A stretch of 39,060 nucleotides of DNA from Verrucomicrobiota bacterium (GTDB lineage: Bacteria; Verrucomicrobiota; Verrucomicrobiia; Chthoniobacterales; UBA10450): contig QHOS01000053.1 in assembly GCA_003219415.1 (NCBI GenBank), positions 1 through 39,060 on the forward strand. Direction: 5' to 3'. Both the position numbers and the translations under genes were made by a program. Shown here piece by piece: positions 1-7,882 of this stretch (positions are counted from its first letter, which is position 1; each line of letters begins with the position of its first letter). The notes under the pieces were generated by a model. The model was not told the origin of the DNA, searched no databases, and saw nothing but the letters and a program-made list of their open reading frames with translations.

Positions 1-2053
1 GCAGAATCTGCCGACCCAACTGACCTCCTTCATCGGACGCGTTGGGGAGCAGAAAACGGTGCAGGCGCTGATCGAAAAGCATCGCGTCGTCACATTGGTC
101 GGCGCCGGTGGGTGCGGGAAAACGCGGCTCGCAATCCAGGTAGGCGCGGCTGAGCTGGAGAATTTTCCGGACGGCGTGCGGTTTGTTGATCTGGCGCCGC
201 TGAGCGGCACCGGCCTGGTGGTGGACGCAATCGCCACGGCGCTCGGCGCAAAAACCGAGGCGGGTTTGAGTGCAATCAATGCAGTCGTTAGGGCGTTGGA
301 AGGAACTCAAACTCTAATCATCCTCGACAACTGCGAGCATCTTCTGGCGGAGTGCGCGGAAGCTGTCTCGGCATTGTTGCGCGCGGGTGGTGACGTACGC
401 GTGCTGGCAACCAGCCGTGAGCCGCTCGGGCTAGCGGGCGAAATGATGTGGCGGGTGCCGCCCTTGTCATTACCGGATGGAGAGAGAAGTCCGGACGAGG
501 TGGTGAAGTGTGAAGCCGTCCAGCTCTTTGTCGATCGTGCGACCGCGGCGCGCGCCGAATTTTCCCTAACGAGCTCGAATACGGCAGCGGTCGTTGAAAT
601 CTGCAGAATTTTGGAAGGACTGCCCCTGGCAATCGAGCTCGCAGCGGCACGCGCGAAGACGTTAACGCCGCAAGACATTCGCTCGCGTCTGTCGGATCGG
701 TTTCGACTCTTGACCGGCGGACGTGGACGACACCAGACGCTGCGTTCGACAATCGATTGGAGCTACGACTTACTTCCGGAGAATGAACGCGCGTTATTCC
801 GGCGGTTGTCGGTCTTTGCTGGCGGGTTCGATTTGCAGGCAATGGAGGCGATCTGTGGCGATTCGCTCGATACAATCGAACACCTCGTCGACAGGTCGTT
901 AGTTATCGTCGAGCAACTGAGCGATGAGAGATTGCGCTACCGCCTCCTTGAAACATTGCGCCATTACGCCGCTGAGCGTGTGATCGAAGCAGGCGAAGAA
1001 GAGGATGCGCGCGAACGACACTTCACCTACTACCTGGACGTAGCTGAACGGACGTATGCGCGGCGCATTGAAGACGAAGCTGCCTCGCTGGCATTACTGG
1101 ATGCGGATCACGATGATTTCCGGGCGGCGCTGCGATGGGCGCGTGCGCGTCCGCGCGATCTGCTGCGGTTGGCGTCCGCACTCGGATGGTTCTGGCATTT
1201 GCGTTCCTATTATCGCGAGGGACGAGCGTGGCTCGAGGAAGCGTTGAACGTAAATGCTAACGACCGCTCGCCTGACATGGCGCGAGCTTTGTGGGCCTTG
1301 AGCATGATTTTGAGTTGGAGCGGCGACGCCGGTGCGCGTCAGTTGGCGGATCGAAGCCTCGAGCTGTGGCAGGAAAATAGTGAACCACTGGAGTTGGCGC
1401 TCGCACTTGAGAGCATTGGTTACTCGCAGTTCATGGCCGGTGAGTACGCGGATGCGTTGCGCTCGATGGAGGATTGTCTTAAGCAGTATCGAAAATTCGG
1501 GTCTACGAAGTTAGTCACACGCGGTCGCGTAAACGTGGGCCAAATGCTTGTCGCATTGGGCGACGTGGAGCGCACAGAACCCCTCGCGCGCGAGACGCTC
1601 GCGGAAGGTCGGGCTCAAAACGAACCCAAATCCATTCATTACTCACTGCATTATCTGGGCGACTGCGCCTTGTGGCGTGGCGAGCCGCAGAAGGCCATCG
1701 GCATTTACAGCGAGAGCTTGCGCGCGGCGCTTGATTACGGAAATCAAATGGAGGCCTCCACTGAAATGCAAGGGACGGCGATGGGTTTAGCTGGATCCGG
1801 GAGAGAAGAAGAGGCGCTGCGGTTGTATGGAGCGTCCTGTGCACGTAACAAGGAACTGCAGACCACGGCGATTGATGAGATCGCTTTTTGGGTGCAACTA
1901 CGGGAGCGCTATCTCACGCCTGCGCGCGAGCGTCTTGGCCCAGCCGCAGCCGAACGCGCGGAAACAGAAGGGCGTGCCATGGGATGGGCCCAAGCTGTCG
2001 CGCACGCTCTTCAATTGGCTCAAGAAACGCGCGGCACCGGACAATGGCACTAG
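1..2053 (+). CDS. STAND-type ATPase regulator with helical/TPR C-terminus (5' partial)
   Basis: The frame is open to the left edge. It encodes NLPTQLTSFIGR before the first internal start (GTG at 59), a typical lead-in to the NTPase domain of large AfsR/LuxR/cyclase-linked regulators, so the true start lies outside the window. A Walker A loop (GAGGCGKTR) follows about 35 residues in, then a Walker B-like strand (LIILDNCEHL) and the LEGLPLAIELAAARAKTL sensor helix of the AP-ATPase/NB-ARC class. The last 350 residues are alpha-helical with TPR-like pairs (ALALESIGYSQFMAGEYADA). In this family ATP binding controls an N-terminal output domain, either a winged helix or an adenylate cyclase; that domain is missing here, so the output is unknown. 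The stop overlaps the stop of the convergent KTSC gene. Confidence 0.85.
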   Translation, partial: QNLPTQLTSFIGRVGEQKTVQALIEKHRVVTLVGAGGCGKTRLAIQVGAAELENFPDGVRFVDLAPLSGTGLVVDAIATALGAKTEAGLSAINAVVRALEGTQTLIILDNCEHLLAECAEAVSALLRAGGDVRVLATSREPLGLAGEMMWRVPPLSLPDGERSPDEVVKCEAVQLFVDRATAARAEFSLTSSNTAAVVEICRILEGLPLAIELAAARAKTLTPQDIRSRLSDRFRLLTGGRGRHQTLRSTIDWSYDLLPENERALFRRLSVFAGGFDLQAMEAICGDSLDTIEHLVDRSLVIVEQLSDERLRYRLLETLRHYAAERVIEAGEEEDARERHFTYYLDVAERTYARRIEDEAASLALLDADHDDFRAALRWARARPRDLLRLASALGWFWHLRSYYREGRAWLEEALNVNANDRSPDMARALWALSMILSWSGDAGARQLADRSLELWQENSEPLELALALESIGYSQFMAGEYADALRSMEDCLKQYRKFGSTKLVTRGRVNVGQMLVALGDVERTEPLARETLAEGRAQNEPKSIHYSLHYLGDCALWRGEPQKAIGIYSESLRAALDYGNQMEASTEMQGTAMGLAGSGREEEALRLYGASCARNKELQTTAIDEIAFWVQLRERYLTPARERLGPAAAERAETEGRAMGWAQAVAHALQLAQETRGTGQWH

Positions 2054-2262
2054 CTGATCGGGCGAGATTCGTACTTTCCGACCACGTTGTCATTGAAATA
2101 TTGAGTCTTGGATGGTGCGGATGTCAAGGCCTCGTAAACCGGCAGAGGTACGTCGAAATAGCGGGAGATCCGTCCGCTTTGAAGCTCTACCTCAAGCACG
2201 TGAGCGATTGCATCGTATCCGACCGATTTCAGACCCATGGAGATGATGAGTTGTCGAGTCAT
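2050..2262 (-). CDS. KTSC domain protein
   Basis: A 70-residue protein that is almost entirely a KTSC domain: VGYDAIAHVLEVELQSG, then RYFDVPLPVYEALTSAPSK, then YFNDNVVGKY. The domain is named for lysyl-tRNA synthetase C-terminal extensions and is common as a small stand-alone protein, sometimes next to RNA or phage genes. Its molecular role is not established. The start could also be the ATG nine codons in (2238), because no clear Shine-Dalgarno precedes 2262. The gene ends tail to tail with the ATPase gene, sharing CTAG so that both stop codons overlap. Confidence 0.75.
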   Translation of the reverse strand: MTRQLIISMGLKSVGYDAIAHVLEVELQSGRISRYFDVPLPVYEALTSAPSKTQYFNDNVVGKYESRPIS

Positions 2263-2410
2263 GTCACAAAGGAGTATCTTGGTGAGCGAACAGTTTCAAG
2301 CCTAAACGCAGCTGGCAGTCGTTATGCCGATGTGATACGGGGTTGCTAGGTCTAGACTGCAGGGTGTTCGTACCGCATCGCATACGCATCCATTCGGTCA
2401 GAGATTGGAT

Positions 2411-4000
2411 TTACTGCGGAGCGATCGCGGGTCGTTGCGCTCTTAAAATATATTTCTGAATTTTGCCGGTCGCAGTTTTGGGTAGCTCTTTGACGAAGCT
2501 CACACTGTGCGGTGCCTTGAAGTGCGCGAGATTCGCCCGCGCAAACTCTCGCAGTTCGCGCTCATCGGCGCGCGCGCCTTCGTGGAGAACAACAAAGGCG
2601 TGCGGCGCTTCGCCCCAGCGTTCATTCGGGAACCCGACGATCGCAACCTCCTCCACCGCTGGGTGTCGCAAAAGGACGCCTTCAACTTCGACAGAAGAAA
2701 TGTTTTCACCGCCGCTGATGATGACGTCTTTCAGACGGTCGCGAATTTCGACGTAGCCATCCGGATGCACGACCGCAGCGTCGCCGGTATGCAACCATCC
2801 GCCGTGCAAAGCCCGCTCGGTCGCTTCCGGATCGTTATAGTAGCCGGCCATGACCACGTTGCCGCGGGCGATGATTTCTCCCGGAGTAACGCCATCGTGT
2901 GGCACGTCATTGCCCTGTGTATCCACGACGCGCAGTTCACCCGATGTAATCAACTCCACACCCTGGCGGGCTTTGATCGCAGCCCGTTTCCTGATCGGGA
3001 GGGGCGCATGTTCCGGCCGCTGCTCACACACGGTGATGAACGGCGCTGTCTCGGTCAGTCCATAAACGTGGATAATCGTCCAACCCAATTCTTCTTCGAG
3101 TCGCTGGATGGTGGAAGCCGCGGGCGGCGCACCGGCCGTGATAACGCGAATTCCTTTCGGCGCGAGGCGACGGAGAGATTCCGGTGCGTTCGCCAGTGAA
3201 ATCAAAACCGTTGGCGCTGCGCAGAGCGTGGTGATCTGCTCGCTCGCCATCAATTCGAAGACGGCGCGCGGTTCGACTTTGCGCAGACAAACGTGAGCCG
3301 CTCCCGCGGCCGTTACGGTCCAGACGAAGGTCCAGCCGTTGGCGTGAAACATTGGCAGCGTCCACAGATAACGGTCAGCGCAGGTCATCGGTGCATAAAG
3401 GAGCGTGCCGATGGAATTCATCCAGGCATTGCGGTGGGTGATCATTACGCCCTTAGGATGTGCGGTGGTGCCGCTGGTGTAATTGATTGTGAGCAGATCG
3501 GTCTCGTGAATTTCCGGACGCGTAAATTCAGCCGGGCTCGCCTCGATCATTGCTTCGTAGTCGAGCCAGGCAGAATTCGGCTGAGGACAGCCGACGCTAC
3601 AACTCAGGGCGACGAAGTGTTCAACGCACGGAAGGCGGGATCGAATGCTGTCGATGGTGGCAAGATACTCGTGGTCCACACAGACCATGCGCGAACCACT
3701 ATGGTTGATCAGGTAAACGAAGTCGTCGGCCGTCAGCCGATAGTTTAGCGGGACCAGCACAGCGCCGATTTGCGGCACCGCGTAGAACGATTCGAGCTGC
3801 GCGTGAGTGTTCGGTGAGAGATAGGCAACGCGGTCGCCTGACTTGATTCCAAGTTTCTGCAAAACCGCCGACCAACGATCACATCGATCGAGAAACTGCG
3901 CATAGGTCCAGCGCGAGGCGCTATCGATGACGGCGACACGTTCGGGATAGAGTTTGCGCGCGCGACGACCGAATTCGAGAGGCGTCAGCGGCGTTTCCAT
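2411..4000 (-). CDS. AMP-dependent acyl-CoA synthetase (fatty-acid/aryl acid CoA ligase)
   Basis: A 529-residue ANL-superfamily enzyme, full length for the acyl-CoA ligase branch. It activates a carboxylic acid with ATP to an acyl-adenylate and transfers it to CoA. Visible motifs are the P-loop-like YTSGTTAHPKGV (about residues 174-185), the LPMFHANGW and VYGLTETAPF motifs of the adenylate site, GWLHTGDAAVVHPDGY with the ribose-binding Asp, the hinge RLKDVIISGGENIS, and PKTATGKIQKY with the catalytic Lys near the C-terminus. The substrate cannot be fixed from sequence; the layout resembles medium-chain acyl, methylmercaptopropionate or benzoate-type ligases. It seems monocistronic on the minus strand. 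The start ATG at 4000 gives the expected N-terminus. Confidence 0.9.
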   Translation of the reverse strand: METPLTPLEFGRRARKLYPERVAVIDSASRWTYAQFLDRCDRWSAVLQKLGIKSGDRVAYLSPNTHAQLESFYAVPQIGAVLVPLNYRLTADDFVYLINHSGSRMVCVDHEYLATIDSIRSRLPCVEHFVALSCSVGCPQPNSAWLDYEAMIEASPAEFTRPEIHETDLLTINYTSGTTAHPKGVMITHRNAWMNSIGTLLYAPMTCADRYLWTLPMFHANGWTFVWTVTAAGAAHVCLRKVEPRAVFELMASEQITTLCAAPTVLISLANAPESLRRLAPKGIRVITAGAPPAASTIQRLEEELGWTIIHVYGLTETAPFITVCEQRPEHAPLPIRKRAAIKARQGVELITSGELRVVDTQGNDVPHDGVTPGEIIARGNVVMAGYYNDPEATERALHGGWLHTGDAAVVHPDGYVEIRDRLKDVIISGGENISSVEVEGVLLRHPAVEEVAIVGFPNERWGEAPHAFVVLHEGARADERELREFARANLAHFKAPHSVSFVKELPKTATGKIQKYILRAQRPAIAPQ

Positions 4001-4045
4001 TGGTGTCGGTTGAAACGGTTGATAGTTAATGGTTGAGCGCTCATA

Positions 4046-5182
4046 TCAGATCTGACGCCGTGCGAGAGGACTGAGGCGCCGCAGTGCATGCTCCATGCGA
4101 TTCTTGATCGGATGAAATGCGAGGCCGAAAAGCGTACCGAGGAGCGCGCTTGCGAAGCGGTCGCTAATGCTCGTCACGTCCACGAGGAGGTTAACAAGAA
4201 ACGCTTCGACGATTGCATAGGTGAAGAGGAGCAACGCCGCCGTCATGCCGTAAATGAAAGTCTTGCGGATAACGAGCACTGGGCTGATCGCACCGGCATA
4301 GAACACCGCAGCGGAAATGCAGATGACCAAAGCGAGGCAATTCGCGGCATTGATGGACACCGAGAGAACGACGCGCAGAGTTGGCGAGCCGGTGCCGTGC
4401 AGAACAGCATTCACGCCCTCTCCAACCAACCCGATCACAAAGGCGGCTAGAGCTGCCTCGAGGAACCACAATACCTTGCGCCGCGTCTCAGCATCACTCG
4501 ACCGATACATAACGTAGAAGTACACAAGCCCAGTCAGCACGATGACGAGGCGGATCGCTTCAGAGAAATGCCGATTATTAACAAACACAGTCAGGAGCGT
4601 CGCGACCGCGACGAACACCCACACGGCCCGAGCGCGGAGGAAGAAAACCAACACGACCCGCAATGACTTTATCTTTCCCCAGATGGTCGGGGTAGATGTG
4701 ATGTCGTCAGATGTGAGAGTGCGAGGGAAAAGCTGTGACGCGCGAATGTAAAATCCGGCGCCAAGAATATAGGTGAGCCCCAAAACTGGCGCGCCGATCC
4801 CCGCGTTCACGCGCAATTCCTCCAGCAGTATTAGGAAGGCGTCATGGCTGGTGATAAATACCACTGCCAGCGCGATGGAGACGTTGGGCGGGTGATCGCC
4901 AGCTCGCCACGCGACCAGAAACGCCACTCCGAGCAGAACGAGCCCGGACCCCAGGCTCATCGAGTTGTTGATCCGCTCTGGCAGCGGCGTACCAGCCGTC
5001 GCAGTCCATATCAGCACGAGACTCGCCGCGGCAGCAACCATACCGGCGACGCTGACAGCGATCACGAGCCAACGTCCGGCCCTGACGCGAAGTGATGATG
5101 CTGTCGAAACTCTTTGCTCCGCTTGTTGTCGTCGATGTGTCCGGAAGATCCGCACCAGATCGTTCCCGGCCGATTCTTTCAC
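4046..5182 (-). CDS. Multi-pass membrane sensor module resembling a histidine kinase input domain, no kinase
   Basis: A 378-residue polytopic membrane protein with about eight or nine hydrophobic segments, starting around residue 34 (WLVIAVSVAGMVAAAASLVLI). The second half (MYRSSDAETRRKVLWFLEAALAAF, cut here to its key part DAETRRKVLW, then FHPIKNRMEHALRRL at the end) resembles the sensor part of LiaS/NarL-type histidine kinases, in which a basic juxtamembrane helix (HPLRRRLQ-like) leads into GAF/HisKA_3 and ATPase domains. Here the protein stops about ten residues after that helix, with no H-box or ATP-binding motifs downstream. It may be a truncated kinase or a stand-alone sensor. The start is GTG (5180-5182) behind AAGGA at short spacing. 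Confidence 0.6.
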   Translation of the reverse strand: MKESAGNDLVRIFRTHRRQQAEQRVSTASSLRVRAGRWLVIAVSVAGMVAAAASLVLIWTATAGTPLPERINNSMSLGSGLVLLGVAFLVAWRAGDHPPNVSIALAVVFITSHDAFLILLEELRVNAGIGAPVLGLTYILGAGFYIRASQLFPRTLTSDDITSTPTIWGKIKSLRVVLVFFLRARAVWVFVAVATLLTVFVNNRHFSEAIRLVIVLTGLVYFYVMYRSSDAETRRKVLWFLEAALAAFVIGLVGEGVNAVLHGTGSPTLRVVLSVSINAANCLALVICISAAVFYAGAISPVLVIRKTFIYGMTAALLLFTYAIVEAFLVNLLVDVTSISDRFASALLGTLFGLAFHPIKNRMEHALRRLSPLARRQI

Positions 5183-5445
5183 GTGTCCTTGATGCTACGA
5201 ATCATCGTGGATCGTCAATCAAACTCGTTCGCAGAAAGAAGACCCGGTCGCGTCTCAACTCCGAAAGATTGACTTACTCGCTCCCGCTCATTTTGGCCTC
5301 TCAGCTTAGCCCATCTATTTCGCGCGCGTCCCCTGCGGCTCCATTGAAACTCGCTCGCGTCCCCGCTTGCTCACCGCTACCCGTCACGGCTTTACCTTCT
5401 ATGTCGCTGATCCCGTCAGCTCCATTCGCGAGCAGGCTATTTGAC
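5183..5445. other. Intergenic stretch without a recognisable gene
   Basis: Lies between the divergently oriented membrane sensor gene and the broken Gre copy. Open frames here are short and have no recognisable protein sequence. From about 5446 onward the sequence becomes alignable to 9420-9476, the leader of the intact Gre paralogue, so the duplicated block starts there. Confidence 0.5.
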
Positions 5446-5501
5446 ATTGGCTGTACGAAATCCGAAACGCTTAGGGAAACGATGCTGCGATACTCTTTTA
5501 A

Positions 5502-5980
5502 ATGAGCAGGGCGTTCGTTAAAGAAGATGTCGATCCTCCGGAGCGCAGCGGACGGAAACGATCGGCCTCTGGATTGCCGCCGGGTGCGACTAATTATATC
5601 ACCGCCCGCGGCGCGAAGCATTTGCAGGACGAACTTCAAAAACTTCGCGCGGCAAACGCCGTCAGCGAGCGTGTCACCGAACTCGAACAAATTCTGGCAT
5701 CGGTCCATGTTGTCGATCCTCCGGACGCGCCGTCTAACAGCGTCACGTTCGGCGCAACGGTGACGGTGAAAGATAAAAAGGCAGCACCGAAACCTATACG
5801 GTGCTCGGTGTTGACGAACTCGAACTCGAGCCGGACGCCGTCAGTTGAATTTCTCCGATCGGCAAAGCGCTCCTGGCCGCGGACATGGGTGACTGGATTA
5901 CGCTTGAGGATGGACGTACCGCGAAAATCGTCAAGATCGTACAAGATAAGGGGCCGCCAAAAGCGCAAAGCGCGCACTAG
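5502..5980 (+). pseudogene. Broken GreA/GreB-family gene (paralogue of 9477-9935)
   Basis: The first 90 codons match the intact copy at 9477 nearly residue for residue (MSRAFVKEDV, ARGAKHL, LASVHVVDP, FGATVTVKDKK). The A-run at 5775-5779 then has five A where the intact copy has six (9750-9755), which moves translation out of frame. If the missing A is restored, the sequence continues as YTVLGVDELELEPDAVS, meets a TGA at 5846-5848 where the intact copy has TGG, and then continues as ISPIGKALLAADMGDW to a TAG at 5978-5980. Two independent lesions argue for a real pseudogene, not a single read error. About 55 bp of leader sequence is duplicated as well. Confidence 0.85.
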
Positions 5981-5990
5981 CGGCCCCTTT
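5948..5990. terminator. Candidate bidirectional hairpin terminator
   Basis: The inverted repeat AAGGGGCCGC (5948-5957) / GCGGCCCCTT (5980-5989) has perfect 10-bp arms and a 22-nt loop that holds a smaller GCGC-AAA-GCGC element. Flanking A and T residues give short T-runs on both strands. It sits between the end of the Gre pseudogene and the convergent NTF2-like gene, where a shared terminator is expected. The function is inferred from position and structure only. Confidence 0.6.
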
Positions 5991-6007
5991 CTCAGATTTT
6001 CAGAGTC

Positions 6008-6496
6008 TTATTGTTTTGGCAGTGGATCCGACGCAAAGTTTGCGTGGACCAACATCCATTTGTCGCCCTTTTTCACAAAGACGCGAGTCGATTTTGCGCG
6101 ATTCGGTGTCGTTTTTCCGTCCTTGTCCTGTGTTAGACCGGCATAGTTGTAGGTCAGAATCGCAACATCCCCGTTGTATACCTGGACTTTGGGATTGGCC
6201 ATTTCCGCCCCTATCGTCTTGCCAGAGGCTTTTCCTGTAGCCTCCGCCAGCCGTAAATTCATCGCTTTGCCATCGAGACGCGTGGCATAATCGCCGTTGA
6301 ACTCAGTGTAATCATCCGACGTGTCCTTCGACTGTTCGGCGACACTCGTCGGATCTTTGATCTCCGCCGCCCATTGCGCCTTCGTCATGGCAATGACGGC
6401 ATCGGCTGTTGCCTGGTCGGCTTGCTGAGCCGACGCGTTCATCGCGAAAGCCGAGCAACAGGCCGACGCAACTAATACCAACATTAATTTTTTCAT
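6008..6496 (-). CDS. Exported NTF2-like (DUF4440/SnoaL-type) protein
   Basis: Codes for 162 residues. The N-terminus MKKLMLVLVASACCSAFAMNAS followed by AQQA is a classical Sec signal peptide, with cleavage expected near residue 23 (residues named here: basic KK, hydrophobic core, ASA-Q site). The mature part resembles the NTF2-like fold, with an N-terminal helix (ADAVIAMTKAQWAAEIKD), AILTYNYAG, and a C-terminal strand pair (TRVFVKKGDKWMLVHANFA). Such proteins often bind small ligands or have no known activity. The start at 6496 is chosen over an upstream in-frame ATG at 6541 because GGAGGAAAATAGAG lies just before it and the signal peptide begins there. It is likely monocistronic. Confidence 0.8.
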   Translation of the reverse strand: MKKLMLVLVASACCSAFAMNASAQQADQATADAVIAMTKAQWAAEIKDPTSVAEQSKDTSDDYTEFNGDYATRLDGKAMNLRLAEATGKASGKTIGAEMANPKVQVYNGDVAILTYNYAGLTQDKDGKTTPNRAKSTRVFVKKGDKWMLVHANFASDPLPKQ

Positions 6497-6771
6497 CTCT
6501 ATTTTCCTCCGGGGAAACCCCCGTGTGTTTGAGCTGACCATGCCCAGTGTTTAGACCGCGACGGACAACGGTCTTGTTAGCTATTGCCGCCGAACCGGCT
6601 GAGAAGCCGGATGCTCGCTTGCTTGCGTTACACTGCCATAGTCCGCCGACACTGGTAAGTCAATGCATTTCGCCGGACCATCTGACGCTGATAATCGCGC
6701 AAATCAGGGTCGTATCTAAATATTGAACATTTGGTTGAAGTACACATCTACTCGTCACGTTCGTGGAGTCA

Positions 6772-7848
6772 TTATTTTTGCCGCGCGAAGGTGATCACCC
6801 AATTTTTCTCCCAATTTTTGCCGGCATCCGCCGAGAAGGCCTGCTCAAAGCGCGCCCCATCGGCCGTGATGTCGGTGTAGGTGTTGCGGACGAAGATGTC
6901 TCGTCCGTCGAGAAGCTCCTGGTCGAAAAATTCGCCACGACCATCCTTGAACGTGCCGACCGTCGGCGGAATACCAATCATACCGTCGCGACTGCTGGCC
7001 CAATTCAAGTTCCACTGGTGTGCTTCCGGATCGTAAAGGCGCAGGCCGAGACCTTCCAGGTGACCGGCTGGCCCATCTGCCTGCACTTCGATCAGACTAG
7101 CGCGTCCATTCCAAATGGGAGTTACCTCGGAGAGGCCGTCGTACTCCAGCCATTTGGTGGAACCGATCAATTGCCCGTCGAGCCGCGACACGTGCACCTT
7201 CCAATGTCCGTAATTGAAATCGAAGTCATGGTTACGGTCATTCGCAGTCAGTGAGTCGGCGGCAGGGTCAACGGCGGTACGCGTAAGATCAACAATGATA
7301 TTCGGCTCCCATGTCTTTCCCTGATCTTCCGAGAATGCCTGCTCAAAATGATGCGAGTTTGGTGTGATATCGGAGAAGATCTCCCTAACTAAAACGTTCT
7401 TGCCATTGATGACCTCCTCGTCGTAGAACTCGCCGCGACCATTCTTAAAGGCACCGAACGCGGGCGGGTCTGAAAGCACACCTTTCTTTGCGTTGGCCCA
7501 GTGAAGACGCCATTGATGCGTTTTCGGATTGTAAAGCCGCATGGCCAGACCTTTCAGATGAGTGTCGCCCGTATCCATGGTGAGTTCTTCGAGTTGGGCG
7601 CGTCCTCCCCAAACTTTTCTCGTTGATACTGTGCCTGTGCCTTCGACCCAGTCGTTCGATCCGGAAAGCGGGTTTAGCAGGCGACGCACGCGGGTCTTCC
7701 ATGTTCCGACGGCAAAATCGAAGTCATGTTGACCATCGGGTTGTGTGGTGTCCGCTTTCGTCTGCTCCATATCGGTTGCCCTCGCTGAATGCGGAGTGAT
7801 GCCCACGAGTAATACGGTCAGGATGGAGATTGCGATGCAGGTTTTCAT
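6772..7848 (-). CDS. Exported protein with two tandem DUF1579-like domains
   Basis: From the ATG at 7848 the protein is 358 residues, starting with the signal peptide MKTCIAISILTVLLVGITP and an SARA-T cleavage region. The remainder is two copies of one domain of about 150 residues. Each has HDFDF..G.WK at its start, a W-E segment, (WG/WN)GRA with E, GL.MRLYNP or GLGLRLYDP, QW.L.WA, G.FK.GRGEF.D.E, and (F/Y)(S/T)DIT with EQAFS at the end. This matches DUF1579-type proteins, whose function is unknown. A longer start at 7914 would overlap the divergent MocR gene and hide the signal peptide, so 7848 is preferred although its RBS is weak. Confidence 0.75.
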   Translation of the reverse strand: MKTCIAISILTVLLVGITPHSARATDMEQTKADTTQPDGQHDFDFAVGTWKTRVRRLLNPLSGSNDWVEGTGTVSTRKVWGGRAQLEELTMDTGDTHLKGLAMRLYNPKTHQWRLHWANAKKGVLSDPPAFGAFKNGRGEFYDEEVINGKNVLVREIFSDITPNSHHFEQAFSEDQGKTWEPNIIVDLTRTAVDPAADSLTANDRNHDFDFNYGHWKVHVSRLDGQLIGSTKWLEYDGLSEVTPIWNGRASLIEVQADGPAGHLEGLGLRLYDPEAHQWNLNWASSRDGMIGIPPTVGTFKDGRGEFFDQELLDGRDIFVRNTYTDITADGARFEQAFSADAGKNWEKNWVITFARQK

Positions 7849-7860
7849 GTTTGCTTTGAT

Positions 7861-7874
7861 ACCACAGCGGTGGT
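7861..7874. promoter_or_regulatory. Palindrome in the DUF1579/MocR divergent promoter region
   Basis: ACCAC-AGCG-GTGGT lies in the 34-bp gap between two divergent starts (7848 and 7883). The position fits an operator used by the MocR protein itself, since MocR/PdxR regulators usually control a divergent neighbour. The arms are only 5 bp, so chance is possible. Confidence 0.35.
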
Positions 7875-7882
7875 TACCGTAA

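Noticed and set aside
318-875. 185-codon open frame on the minus strand
   Set aside because: Lies opposite the Walker A/B region of the ATPase gene and is Arg/Pro-rich, as expected of an antisense frame in GC-rich DNA.
2507-3199. 230-codon open frame on the plus strand
   Set aside because: Antisense to the acyl-CoA synthetase, whose motifs are all on the minus strand.
6553-6610. Two small inverted repeats (AGACCG/CGGTCT and CCGGCT-GAGA-AGCCGG) upstream of the NTF2-like gene
   Set aside because: Arms are only 6 bp and the position relative to a promoter is unclear; not strong enough to call.
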